A stretch of DNA of 64,000 nt from Eledone cirrhosa (Eukaryota; Mollusca; Cephalopoda; Octopoda; Eledonidae): assembly GCA_964016885.1 (NCBI GenBank), contig OZ024743.1, positions 192,441,155-192,505,154 on the forward strand. The letters are read 5' to 3'. Each line of letters opens with the position of its first letter. Positions within the stretch are counted from its first letter, which is position 1. Position numbers and translations under genes: made by a program. The notes below the pieces were generated by a model. That model saw only the letters and a list, made by a program, of their open reading frames with translations. It did no database searches and had not been told where the DNA came from. Positions 47,186 through 58,455 of the stretch are shown here, one piece after another.

Positions 47186-47841
47186 TTATTTATATATATA
47201 AAACTGAGGATGTCTGTGTGTCTGTCTGTGTGTGTGTCTATCTGTGAGTTTGAATCCCTAAAACTCGAGAAGTACCCAACCGATCTTTTCCAAACTTTAC
47301 ATGTATATTACTTATGTTTCAGGGAGTGTTATGCACATAAAAAATTCAACTTTTTGATCCCCTAGGGCCCGCATTAGGTGAAAAATTGCGTTTTTTTCAG
47401 CTTTTTATGGGTTTTTTGAGGCGTTACGTCAGACCAATTTCCTTGAAATTGTAACTATACATTAGTCAGTCTCTTCTTCATACCGTGAGCAAAGAAAATC
47501 CAACTTTTTTATGGCCTAGGGCCCGCATTAGGTGAAAAACTTCATTTTTTCACCTTTTTAGGGCTTTTTTGAGGCATTACGTCTAGCCGATTTTCCCAAA
47601 ATTTCAAGGCATATTATGCACATAAAAAAATTCATTTTCTTGATCCCCTAGGGCCCGCATTAGGTGAAAACCTGTATTTTTCCTGCTTCATTGAGGAAAA
47701 TCTTAAAGATTATCCAGCCATCAGAGTATTTGGTTTTTCTTTACATATCTTCCGGGCATGCAGTTTTTCCACGATTAGGTCTGTTGGCGGCCCGCATTCC
47801 AAAATACCTTATCCCGTGCAACGCCGGGTACCACTGCTAGT
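47186..47841 (+). mobile_element. non-autonomous Helitron (~655 bp)
   Basis: 5' end 'tatatatataaaactgagga' followed by tgtctgtgtgtctgtctg. The 3' end has a GC hairpin (cccgtgcaacgccggg) shortly before the terminal ctgCTAGT. No terminal inverted repeats. Three interior copies of 'ctagggcccgcattaggtga' (about 47362, 47516, 47648) form a minisatellite. No Rep/helicase frame. Confidence 0.75.
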
Positions 47842-47844
47842 ATC

Positions 47845-47980
47845 TTATAATTCATGTAAAAACCTTGCATCATAATTTGTAAGAAACTTTAGTAAATTAT
47901 TCTTCAAATAACAGCTTAATAAATTACTTGAAAATCATATGCAATGTCTCATTAGAAATATGGTAATGAAAGGATTAATT
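47845..47980 (+). mobile_element. TTAACCCTTT-type MITE, 3' part
   Basis: 'aaaaccttgcatcataattt', then 'tcattagaaatatggtaatg' and aaaggattaa. The Helitron abuts this MITE and may have inserted into it. Confidence 0.5.
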
Positions 47981-48314
47981 TAAATTGAAGCTTTGGTTAG
48001 ATTTAATGTTCTAAATACTTTGACATAAATTACTATGTGGTGCCATTTATATTCTTTTTTTTTTTTTAGTTGTTATACATCATTTACATTTATTTATTCA
48101 ATAATAATATTTGCAGTTATTTGGTTTGCTGGAATTGTTTATTCCCTGGTTTATCTTGATAAAACAAACCTATGATGAAAGGCATTATAACCCAGCCGTG
48201 ACCACTCAATCGTTTTTTCCCATGCAAAATGCACTGAAGCCCACAAACAAATCCAGGAAAAAGGCCAAACAATAAAAAAGAGTAATTTATTTTAAACAGA
48301 ACGAGTTAAATATA

Positions 48315-50170
48315 ATTAGTTACAACAGTGTACTGGTACTTAAGTTTTGTTGGGTTGTTTACCTCAAATCATTCAGTATATCATAAAAAGAAAAATGGTT
48401 TCCCACAATGGAGATTTTATAAAAATATAGGTGAGTTCTAAGGGTAGATAATCCCCATTATCTAGAAACCAACAAATACCTTACATAATGTAAGTGAAAA
48501 AAGAGATAACAATAAAAAAAAAGGTTATTAGAGAACACTCCAACCTTAATCGGTGGGATAATAGTCAAGTAGTCATGGATTAGTTTAATGTCTTCAAACA
48601 CTCAAAGAATGCTAAGTTTACACAATTTGATATAGTTGACTTTTATCTTTCCTTACCCAGGACCTTGGATTTCGCTAGCAATTTCACCATATATATACGA
48701 GTTAGTAATATCCCACTGTAGGAAAACCCTCCTCTTTAAAATAGAAATCCACTAAAAATTACCTATTCGATGTGGTGATGGGATTATTTGACAGTACTGA
48801 TATATGTGATTTGGGGGACCTTTTTATCTTAGACACACTACGTAAGAATTCCTTGACTTCCATATGGGCCTATATCGTGATGATGGTCTGGGACTATCGA
48901 GCCATAACCTCAAAACGTTTAGAAAAAAAATCTAATAATTACCTTCAACAACCTAGACTAAAAATGACCATCTCTACCAACTTCACCAATGTTAACTTCC
49001 TAGATGTTAACTTAGACCTATGTCTACGCACATACATACCATTCCCCCACAAACCCAGTGAAAAACTTAGGTATATTCATAAGGACTCTAGTCCTCCCAC
49101 CACCAACATAGTTTTTATAAATCTCATTAATAACATCAGCAAGAGGGTATCTAGCAAAGCCATCTTTGACAGGGCAGCCCCCAACAACAACAACTCAGCC
49201 CCAGCATTAGTGGCTTCTTCGAGAGAATCTCTTACTCTCCAGATCACTGCCCTATAACTAGCAAGAAAAAATCTAGGCATAAAGCCATAATGTGGTTCAC
49301 ACCACCATTCGTGCTCAATATGAAGACAATGTAGGTAGAAAATACCTAGCCTTCTTAGGTTTTCGCTTCCCTGTAGCCTACAAATACCAGCAAATATTTA
49401 ACTGCTACACAATGAAAATAGGTTACTCATGTACCAAAAATATGAAATCCCACATCACCAACAAACACAAAAGTCTTCCACCTTACGGATGCTCATGCAG
49501 AAGGCCAGAGGCATACTCCCTGGATCAACAGTGCACACCCCTCCTGTGGTGATACATTAAGCAGAAGTTACCTCCACCAACCAGAACCACTAAACTGAAG
49601 CCTGGACTTCTGTAGGAATGTTTGAGAGCCGGTTCAAAAGCCATTTCCTGAACCACGAAACAACGTTCTGACCACTCAGCTTGCGAACCATATATGGAAC
49701 CTCAAAGATAACAGCACAGTATTTTCCATTAAATAAAGGATACTGGAAAGATCCACTCCTACGTCAATGGGATGGCATGTTGGTAGCTGTGTAACTCGAA
49801 GAAGTGGAATATACTCTCACAACAGACTTCAGGCAAACATTGCTTAAATATACGCTTCCCCTGCTTCAATTGCTGTCATCCTTAAGCAAAATTTATTCTG
49901 AATAAATGGTCTAAAACAGATTAATTGAATTTATTTTTTTGAATTTTCAATTCAACCCCTGGGCTCGCTGTGAAACAGTTGCCTACCAAGGATTTTTTTT
50001 AATAGTTACCTTCCTTTTCACTTACATTATATAAGGTGTATTTGTGTATTTATAGATAATTTCGGGTTTACCTACACTTAGAACTCTTCTATACTTTCTA
50101 AAATCTCCACGTTGGGAAGCCAAACAACCCAACGAAACCTAAGTACTTGTACATGTTGTAACTAACTAAT
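48315..50170 (+). mobile_element. Penelope-like element between inverted terminal arms
   Basis: About 1.85 kb bounded by inverted arms 48315-48525 and 50000-50170. Between them 48770-49920 keeps RT/linker/GIY-YIG-like coding debris: NFTNVNFLDVNLDL, TYIPFHKP-like, YIHKDSSPPTT, INNISKRVSSKAIFDRAAP. Other frames give CNCR-like, NNVLTTQLANHIWNLKDN and WRILERST. This order (linker, Cys-rich patch, endonuclease end) fits the C-terminal half of Penelope-like elements. Most of the RT is absent and stops are frequent, so it is non-autonomous now. Confidence 0.7.
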
Positions 50171-50184
50171 TTTATATATATATA

Positions 50185-51562
50185 TCATCATCATCATCTT
50201 CGTTTAACGTCCATCTTCCACGCTAGCATGGGTTAGACGGGAGTTGTCCCACTTGAGGCAAGGTTGGTCGGGTGACCATGTCTCGCTCATATAGGACTAT
50301 CTGGCAGGTTTTCTACGGCTGGATGCCCTTCCTAACACCAACCACATTTACGGTGTGGAACTGGGAACTTTTTACTGTGTTACCTACACGGCCACATTAC
50401 AGCGTGGACTGTGTGTTTTTTTGTTGTGACACCTACACGATCTTGATCTCATTATCTCATTTATTTGGACTGGATGTTGTGGTACCAACTTTACAGAGAC
50501 AGGGTGGTGTTGGTGGGAGTGGGAGGATAGGGTAGGGATAGTGGATTGCGGTATATATTTGGTTAAGAGGTGCCTACTGACTGTAGGTTTTGCTTTGTAC
50601 ATAGGCAAAGCGGGTCTTCTGTATTACTGCGTAGCGCCAAAGATCTCGGTCCAGTGACATTGTCTTAGAGGTGCAAGTGTGTAAGGTCGAAATTTATCAG
50701 ATCGTCCCAGGTTTTTCTGGGTCTACCTACTCCGTAACTACCATCAATTTTGATCGCCCTGCACTTTTTTATACAGCTATCGTCTTTCATGCGCATCACG
50801 TGGCCATACCAACGTAGTCTTCTCTCCAAAGTAAACAGCATCTGATCCCTTTATTCATAATTTCTCATTTAGTTCATTTATGCTTTGCCGTTCACGTATA
50901 TTACTATTACACATCCAACGGAGCATGCATGCTTTGTTCCTTTCCAGTCTGCGCAGGTCCTCTGCACGTAATGCCCATTTGTATACAGGCATCATACAAT
51001 CTGCCTTTCATTTTTAGAGAGAAACCTTTTGTGGCCAACAGCAGTATAAGCTCTCCGAAACTTTTCCATCCCGTTCTGACTCTGGCTACTGAACTTTCAG
51101 AACACCCTCCACCACTGCTGATTTCGTCACCCAGGTAACGGAAAGTGTCCACTATTTCTATAGAACCATCTGGGCAATAGGAGCTAGTATCCTGTGGACA
51201 CTTGCTACTGAGCATCGGCCACATATAAAGTCTACGTTCTTAGATAGTTTACCTGTGATCCCACTACATCTTTTATGCACCCATACTTTGCATTTGGGAC
51301 ATAAAATGGAATTTCTGCCTACACACTGAGCATGGCCATTTCCCTGAGGGCACCTGTGCCCTATTTTCCTTTCTACAAACTAGAACTTTAGTCTTAGACA
51401 AGTTAACTTTAAGGCCTTTTGATTCTAGGCCATGCTTCCATGTTTGGAATTTCTTCTCTAGTTCAGCCATTGATTCAGCTATGAGCGTTAGATCATCTGT
51501 ATATAGGAGTTCCCATGGGCAGCCGGTCTTGAACTCTTCTGTTATATATATATATATATACA
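50185..51562 (-). mobile_element. RTE-like LINE, RT to 3' UTR, decayed
   Basis: Minus strand: EFKTGCPWELLYTDDLTLIA (catalytic YTDD), ESMAELEKKFQTWKHGLESK, GLKVNLSKTKVLVCRKENRA, VDTFRYLGDEISSGGGCSES, ATKGFSLKMKGRLYDACIQM, then decayed GIRCCLL and DRDLWRYAVIQKTR. A 3' UTR with tandem tail units ends catcatcatcatc at 50186. Same family as 39645-40345, but with the upstream RT palm retained. Several stops and frameshifts. Confidence 0.8.
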
Positions 51563-51809
51563 TATAGTAATAATATGGTGAGATGCCCGTTTCATGATTC
51601 GTACATATGCATGTGTGTGTGTATGAATGTTTGACGTAAGCTAAGCAAGATAAATATCTGAATCACTCATAAGTGACCTGACAGGAGAAACATATGAACA
51701 TGACAGCCATTTGATGTGTCTGACTAGCCGCAGAATGTGACTACCTATCTAATCCATGCACGCAGGGAAAAATAAATTCAAAATGGTGACACTGATGATG
51801 ATGATGATA

Positions 51810-52265
51810 TCATCATCATCATCATCATCATCAGGTTTAGCGTCCGTGTTCCACGCTTGCATGGGTTTGGACGGGGGTTTTCCCACTTGAGGCAAGAGTG
51901 GTTGTCTTGCTCGCATAGGACTGTCTGGCGGGTTTTCTACAGTTGGATGCCCTTCCTAACACCAACCACATTTACAGTGTGGGGCTGGGAGGTTTTTACC
52001 GTGTTGCCTACACGGCCACATTACAGCGTGGACTGTCTGGCGGGTTTTCTACAGCTGGATGCCCTTCCTAACACCAACCACATTTACAGTGTGGGGCTGG
52101 GAGGTTTTTACCGTGTTGCCTACACGGCCACATTTACAGCGTGGACTGTGTGTTTTTTTTTGTGATATATATATATATATATTTCTGTTTCTGGCAGGTT
52201 TTCTATGGCTGGATGCCCTTCCTAACATCAACCACATTTACAGTGTGAACTGGGAGCCTTTTTAC
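51810..52265 (-). repeat. RTE-like 3' UTR with a 112-bp tandem duplication
   Basis: Starts (ATC)n, then 'ccacgcttgcatgggtttgg'. 51923-52034 is repeated at 52035-52147 with two differences. A further diverged tail unit follows at 52190-52265. Confidence 0.75.
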
Positions 52266-52398
52266 CATATCTCCTACACGACCACTTTACATATATATAT
52301 CCATATATATGTAGGAGGTGAGTTTTATTGTAGTACAATAAAGCAATGCAGATATCGGATAAGCAGCACTCTACAGTTTGTAGGACTGGAGTATAAAT

Positions 52399-52688
52399 AA
52401 TATATAAGATCAAAAGATGGTTAAAAGAGTTCCATGTATTTTATTATGCGCATTTCAAAAACAAATATCATCACGCAATGACATTTGCGTTTTCGTCAGA
52501 TAAAATAGGGAGACATGATATGAAGGTTAAAAAACACTTGTGAATAGTGCAGTTTTAAATCAACATATCATGTCTCCCTATTTTATCTGACGAAAACGCA
52601 AATGTCATCGCGTGATGATATTTGTTTTTGAAATGCGCATAATAAAATACATGGAACTCTTTTAACCATCTTTTGATCTTATATATTA
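52399..52688. mobile_element. foldback, ~124-bp inverted arms
   Basis: The arm 52399-52522 ('tatataagatcaaaagatgg' ... 'gggagacatgatatg') is mirrored at 52564-52688 with one or two mismatches; loop 41 bases. Both ends in TA-rich sequence. Confidence 0.85.
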
Positions 52689-52714
52689 TATCCATATATA
52701 TATATATATATTTA

Positions 52715-53130
52715 TTTATCCCTCTATCTCTCCCTCTCCCTCTCACTCTCTTTCTCTCTCTCCATCCCTCCCACTATAAACAATTTAATTCTCTTTAACT
52801 CACTACACTCTAAATCTACATATGTCTACATATATCAAAACTGATCAAAGATTCCTTCCACATCTACCCCTCCCTCCATATCAGTTTGTCACCTACTTCC
52901 TAATTCTTCTCCCCCTTCCTCTCTCTCTCTATACTACTCCCTTTGTCCCTCCACTTTCTAATTCTTCTTCCTCTCTCTCTATACTAGCAAATACAATTCC
53001 AAAAAATGTTTTTCTATATATTAAGAACTTGTTAAGAGTAACTTATTCACTATTTTGAAAATTTGGACGCGTTCAACAATTATTATTGAGTGGCTGCTAT
53101 TTGCAGTATAGCAATATAAGGTTGCACTTA
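52715..53130. other. CT-rich tract and intron, nothing recognised
   Basis: (CTCTC)n-like tracts at 52725-52775, 52905-52985; otherwise featureless. Confidence 0.4.
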
Positions 53131-53451
53131 CCAATGAAACGGTCGTAAATACCTGGATAAAATCCTTTTTTTAATGCTTACCTGTGTTTTCTCTTTTATC
53201 CTTTACACTCCAAGATTGAACGTGATTCTTACAAACTTGTGGAGTTACCCCTAACCATACGTTGAAACCATCCATGAAACTGGCTTTCTTAACCACGAAC
53301 TGGATTACAATAAGCAATTTTCTGCTTCCCTAACTATATAGATCGCAGATATAAAAGACAGCGAGAAGCGAAAACCAACCAAACAGTGAGTGTGTTCTGT
53401 TATTAATTCTGGCAATATTACACAAATATGACCCTCCCCAAGTATAACAAT
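53130..53451 (-). mobile_element. DNA-transposon-like element sharing a terminus with 26810 and 58822
   Basis: Minus strand: 'attgttatacttggggaggg' 'tcatatttgtg' then 'aatattgccagaattaataa' 'cagaacacactcactgtttgg'. The match to 58822-58975 extends about 120 bases. The far end is not defined. Confidence 0.55.
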
Positions 53452-53461
53452 ATATATATAT

Positions 53462-53870
53462 ATATATAACATCATTATCATCACCGTTTTACGTCCGTTC
53501 TTCTACACTAGCATGGGTTAAACGGGTTGTCCTGTTGTGGGCAGTGTCCCGTCCACTGACCTTGTCTTGCACATACGGGAACTGATTCTGGTTTGATTTC
53601 TACAGCTGGATGCCCTTCCGAACACCAACCTCATTTACAGTGAGTGCTGGATGCTTTTTTTTCGTGGCGCCTACACATCCACTTTACAGTGTGGGCTGCG
53701 CGTTTTTTTGCCGTGGCACCTCCACAACCACTTTGCAGTGGGAGGGGGTGGGCGCATATTGTCTGTATGCTTCAGCTTCAGTTTGTACCCGTGGAAAGTC
53801 GGGTCTTCTGTATGACACCAGAGGTCACGGTTGTGTGTCATCACCCTTGAGAGGTGCAATTGGGTAAGGT
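53462..53870 (-). repeat. SINE/LINE tail with tandem units
   Basis: 'ctacactagcatgggttaaa', 'gctggatgcccttccgaaca', units 'acagtgagtgctggatgctt' and 'acagtgtgggctgcgcgttt', then RTE 'ccagaggtcacggttgtgtg' (DRDLW block). Confidence 0.6.
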
Positions 53871-53877
53871 CGGCTTT

Positions 53878-53886
53878 TATATATAG

Positions 53887-53941
<55 letters not shown>

Positions 53942-53995
53942 CATATGTATATATATACATATATATATACATACATATATATATATATATATACT
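53878..53995. repeat. (TA)n/(CATA)n microsatellite
   Basis: About 118 bases of TA with CATA interruptions. Confidence 0.85.
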
Positions 53996-54125
53996 TTTCC
54001 ATGTTGTCATGGGCGGACTAAATATTTGGAGGCAATGTTTTGCAGTTAGATACTCCACTTGCCATCAACCCTTTTAGTCACTTCTTACAACATGCAGGGA
54101 TACAGGATACTATTTTAAACCATCC
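53995..54125 (+). repeat. dispersed repeat fragment
   Basis: 'ttccatgttgtcatgggcgg', 'tttagtcacttcttacaaca', 'tgcagggatacaggatacta'. Confidence 0.5.
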
Positions 54126-54374
54126 CTGGTTTTATGATACAAAACCATATATTTTAAAGTGTTTATATTTATCCTTTAAGCTTTCCGTGGTATGGTATGT
54201 TATGGTCCTGTAACTCCTGATTGAGTTGTCGGGGCACCATAATAACATACAGCAATACTTGGACATTTTAAACTTGGTGACGCCCATCCCTCTCCAGGTC
54301 TGAACACAACAGATTTCCTCCAGGAAAGAATAAAAGGTGAGAGAAGGAGTGAGAAAGAGATATAGAGGAAGACT

Positions 54375-54505
54375 CAAACCCAGTAGTAGATTGGTACTTT
54401 TTTTTATTGACCTCAAAAAGATGAAAGGCAAAGTTGACCTCAGCAGGATTTGAGAACAGAGAGCTGGCATGAATACCACAAAGCACTCTATCCAACATTC
54501 TAACA
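54375..54505 (-). repeat. type A SINE, diverged
   Basis: 'cagtagtagattggtacttt', 'aagatgaaaggcaaagttga', 'aggatttgagaacagagagc'. Confidence 0.55.
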
Positions 54506-54829
54506 ACTTTAAACAAAAATATATTTGTATTCCTTTACATTCTTGGCTTCAGTAATTAGACTATGAACAGGATAGGGCTCCACCTTCTAGAGCAGAGTTT
54601 TCCATATAAGTGACACACTTTTAAAAATATCTTTTGTGACTCATCAAATTTTGTTAGTAACACAAAATATTTCAAAATTACGATTAAATAGCATATATGT
54701 CATAAATCTAACATATATATCTAGCATATATGTCATAAATCATAAATCTAAAGGTATTATACAAAGTTATTAAATCTCAAATATACATCACATTCAAATA
54801 AATAACTACAAAGATTGATCAGGTTTAAG

Positions 54830-55665
54830 TTAACCCATTTGATACCAAACTGCCTGAAACCATCTATAGATCTATGACACAAAGTCATTTATTTAAAGTA
54901 TTTATATTTATCTAAAAACCTACAAAAAAACCTACAAGCAAAAGTGTCCACATTTTACATAGTTGTAAAAAATCAGCAGCATATAATTATTGAGATTAAA
55001 TTTGTAAAAAAAACTACAAACATGTTTTTAATAAGCACATATTTAGCCTCACTATGAAAATAGACCCCAACATTAAACTACAAGACTTTCAGTAACCAGG
55101 ATGACTAGTTATAATTTTTCTTAAGCCTCATCAAGGCTCACTTACTTTTTTGCAGCTGGTACAATAAAAAAGAAACAAAAAAAAAACAACCAAGTCAACT
55201 CTGTAAAGTGGTGGCACTGGTGCCATGGTAAAAAGCAGCCAATCTACCCAGTCAAGAGGTAGTAGCAGTGCCACAATAAAATGTACCTGTACACACCCTG
55301 AAGTAATTGACATTAGGAAAGTCATCCTGCAGTAGAAGCTATGCCAGAATGAAATGTAAGAGTGAAACATAGTCATCTGTCTAGCCTCAAAACATGGAAC
55401 ATAGACGTAAAAGGGTGATAACAATTCATTAGAGTCGACTTTTGATAACAAACTGCCTGAAACTAACTATTGCTCTACAATATGAATCCATTTATTTTAA
55501 AGTGTTTATATTCATTGAAAAACCTTCCATAATAATTCTATATAAGAACCTTTGTTAAATTATGCTCCAAACACCAAGATCCCTCCAAAATATTAATTAT
55601 GTTCAAAATTATTTGAAAATCATAGGCAGTGTCTTTCATTAGAAATAAGGTAATGAAAGGGTTAA
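54830..55665. repeat. two MITE copies around a SINE tail
   Basis: 54835-54925 begins a TTAACCC MITE ('aacccatttgataccaaact'). 55190-55425 is a plus-oriented tail with 'aactctgtaaagtggtggca' units. 55436-55663 is a nearly complete MITE ending 'ggtaatgaaagggttaa'. Confidence 0.55.
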
Positions 55666-55809
55666 TTTCCCTAGCACACTAAAGTGTTGTGACACAATCT
55701 GGAAATCTGTTTTAAGATATACTTGATTACAACAAATCCAGTATTTCATTCTACCACTTCTGTTATTTATGTACCATATGTGTTTGTGTGTTTTTCCAGA
55801 TACATACAT

Positions 55810-56380
55810 ACATGTTGGCTGCCAACTCGTTTTCGAGTACAGCCACTACTTTATATCCATGTAGGAGAACCCCTACCTATGTGCTGAACAAGTGTGACTT
55901 TTTAGTCCAGCCAGCGACTTGAAAACTCTGGTACAAACACTACACTTGCGACAATTATTGACACATAGTGCTGGGCCCATGGTACCATGTGACGACAAGT
56001 GCAGAGAGATCTCCAGATATAAAGCAATGCCTGTGCCGTGAAGCTTTTATAGTGAGCAAAGGCACTCCACAAAGCCAGTCCCACTCTCTTAACCAAGATG
56101 ATATTTACCAAAAAGAAGAACAAGTCAACATCATTGGATACCATCAGGGTTGCAGGTGTTATATCAGAGTTTTCCTTCTCCTAGAATTCTGCCTTGACAA
56201 AGGCTAAGGGGTCATCTCTCCCGGCGATTTTGGATGGCCATTGACTCTTAAGAGCTCCTTTGACAGGTTTTGTTTTTAGTCCCGTAGGATGTCCAAAGTC
56301 ACCCTCCTCACCAAGAAACCTTGGTGGGGTTGCCAGTTTAGTCGCCAATGACCCGACCATGAGACAGGTTGTACATACAT
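55810..56380. other. unrecognised higher-complexity segment
   Basis: Balanced base composition in an AT-rich intron. The minus strand has an open frame with LATKLATPPRFLGEEGDFGH, PTGLKTKPVKGALKSQWPSK and IAGRDDPLAFVKAEF (ending near 56181). Another frame upstream contains KRVGLALWSAFAHYKSF. It looks like dispersed-repeat or old coding material, but I cannot name it. Confidence 0.35.
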
Positions 56381-56440
56381 ATACATACATACATACATAC
56401 ATACATACATACGTGTGTGTGTGTGTGTGTAATACATATT
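56370..56440. repeat. (CATA)n/(GT)n microsatellite
   Basis: CATA x9 followed by GTGT. Confidence 0.8.
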
Positions 56441-56659
56441 ATATAAACATATGAGTATGCATATATCAGAGTTCCCATCTATCAAATACACTCACAAGCC
56501 ATTGGTTGGCCCAAGCCTACAGCAGAAGACACTTGCCCAAGGTGTCACAGAGTTTGACCAAACTCAGTACTATATGCTTGAGATGTGAACATCTAAACCA
56601 TGCAGTTATGATGACTGTATATGTATATATATATATATATATATAAATATATACATATA

Positions 56660-57000
56660 TGTGCCCTGGAGCCCAGCCCACAATAGTGGTCATGTTGGTG
56701 TCATGACAAAAGTGAGTGCCCAGTCCACACTGTAAAGTGGTTGTGTAGGTGTCACGACAAAAAACACCCAGTCCACGCTGTAAAGTGGTCAAGTAGGTGA
56801 CACGGCAAAAAGCACCCAGTAAACACTGTAAATGTGGTTGGTGTTAGGAAGGGCATCTAGCCATAGAAACCAAGTCAAATCAATTCTGTGTGAGCAAATC
56901 ACAGTCCCCTGACCTGATCCCTCATAAAGAGACAGCCAGTCCTACCCATGCTAGTGTGAAAGATGGACGTTAAACAATGATCATCATCACAGTTTTACAT
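56660..57000 (+). repeat. SINE/LINE tail with tandem units
   Basis: Units 'ccacactgtaaagtggttgt' plus 'gtaggtgtcacgacaaaaaa' x3, then 'gttaggaagggcatctagcc' and 'gatggacgttaaacaatgat'. Confidence 0.7.
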
Positions 57001-57057
57001 CTATTTTCCATGCTTACAATAGTAAGCATGCACACAGATATAGACACACCCACACAC

Positions 57058-57370
57058 ACATCATCATCACCGTTTTTTTCCACGCTAGTATGGGTTAGAC
57101 AAATTATTCTGTTGTGAGACAGGCCTGGTCAGATGACCGTATCTTGGTCTGATTCTGGCTTGGTTTCAACAGCTGGATGCCCTTCCTAATGCCAACCACA
57201 TTTACATTGTGTACTGCGTGTTTTTTGTCATGACACCTACACAACCACTTTATCAGTGTAGGCTGGGTGCTTTTTGTTATGACACCTACACGACCACTTT
57301 ACAGTGTGGGCTGGGCGTTTTTTGTTGTGGCACCAAAATAACCACTTTACAGTATGAACTGGGGGCTGGG
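57058..57370 (-). repeat. SINE/LINE tail with tandem units
   Basis: 'ccacgctagtatgggttaga', 'gctggatgcccttcctaatg', then three 'gaccactttacagtgtgggc' plus 'tgggYgYttttNgt' units. It lies head to head with the previous tail. Confidence 0.7.
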
Positions 57371-57506
57371 GTGAAACATACATAACTGGTTGATAATCAA
57401 TAAAAACATTAATGTGAAACTTCATCTTGTTATACTTCATCTATATATACCAATATATATGTATATATAAATATATATATGCTGGTATATATATATACTG
57501 TGAAGA

Positions 57507-57725
57507 CACAGCCTAGTGGTTAGAGTGTTGGACTCATAAGGATAAGCTTGTGAGTTTGGATCCTGGACTGGGCACCATGTTGTGTTCTTATAAAATGCTT
57601 TAGTTCACATTGCTTTTCATAGTAGGACTGGAGGTCTGATTATTAAAACACCCAAGAAACCTCCTATAAGATGCAACCTCGTAAGAGACCAGCTAAACCT
57701 GCATAGGTGTAAATTGTAATTTTCC
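57507..57725 (+). repeat. tRNA-headed SINE (type D)
   Basis: Head 'cagcctagtggttagagtgt', B-box-like 'gcttgtgagtttggatcctg', 3' body 'aagaaacctcctataagatg' and 'gaccagctaaacctgcatag'. Confidence 0.65.
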
Positions 57726-58044
57726 ATTTTTTTTTCATGTATGTATTAAAATGTGCATATGTCAATATATATTTATATATATATATATAAATGCATGTAT
57801 GCATCTATGTGTTTAGAGAAGCAAATTTCTGTTTGTTGGTAAACATGAAATTTTCAATCACCAATTCTTTAATAAAGAAGCAGATAGATAAAATTATTCA
57901 AGTTCACAATAGTTATTAATATGAGAAGTCAGAATGGATTAAAAAAGAAAACATGAGAACAAAAGAAAGAAAAGCAGAGTGAGGGATGGAGAAGAAGAAA
58001 GACAGAAAGAAAGAAGGAAAAAGAGACCAATAACAATAACTCAC

Positions 58045-58108
58045 CTTAGAGGAATCAACATCCAGGTAAAGCTGTTCTCCAGGCTTGAAAACAATCCAAC
58101 ACGTCTGT
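58045..58108 (-). other. Phtf: candidate 5' UTR exon of Phtf
   Basis: A 64-base segment framed by a strong acceptor (tgtctttccag) and donor (gtgagtta) on the minus strand. Spliced to 20993 it stays open in the frame of the Phtf ATG. Spliced from the candidate first exon ending at 63275, that frame meets a TAA just upstream and has no ATG of its own, so the exon reads best as untranslated leader. It could also belong to an unrelated transcript. Transcript data would decide. Confidence 0.45.
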
Positions 58109-58184
58109 CTGGAAAGACAAGATGTAGTACTTTAGAATAGAATATCATAAGGTGTGTGTGTGTATAGATATATGTGAGTGTGTT

Positions 58185-58455
58185 ATGTTAAAAACATCAT
58201 GAATGAAGAGTTCAATGAGAGGACCCAGCTGAGTCATCTACGAGATGCCATCATCATAAAGCCGTGGAGAATGTTCGGTCATGTATTATACATGCCCATG
58301 AAGAGAAAAGCCAGAAGTGAGAGGGGCATAGGAAGCCAAGCAAACCTGTCAAGAACTGGAAGCAGGCTCATGGCATAGCTTCTGACTAAGCTGGATGGAG
58401 ATCTCTCATCGTTCAATGCTCCACATAAAGCAGGAGAAACTAACAACTAACTAAA
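58185..58455 (+). mobile_element. short LINE C-terminal remnant
   Basis: Frame reads LRDAIIIKPWRMFGHVLYMP, a 'RRWRxFGHVLRM'-like block of RTE/L2-type reverse transcriptases, then decayed KxKxxRG. Just upstream of the candidate exon 58045-58108 on the opposite strand. Confidence 0.5.
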
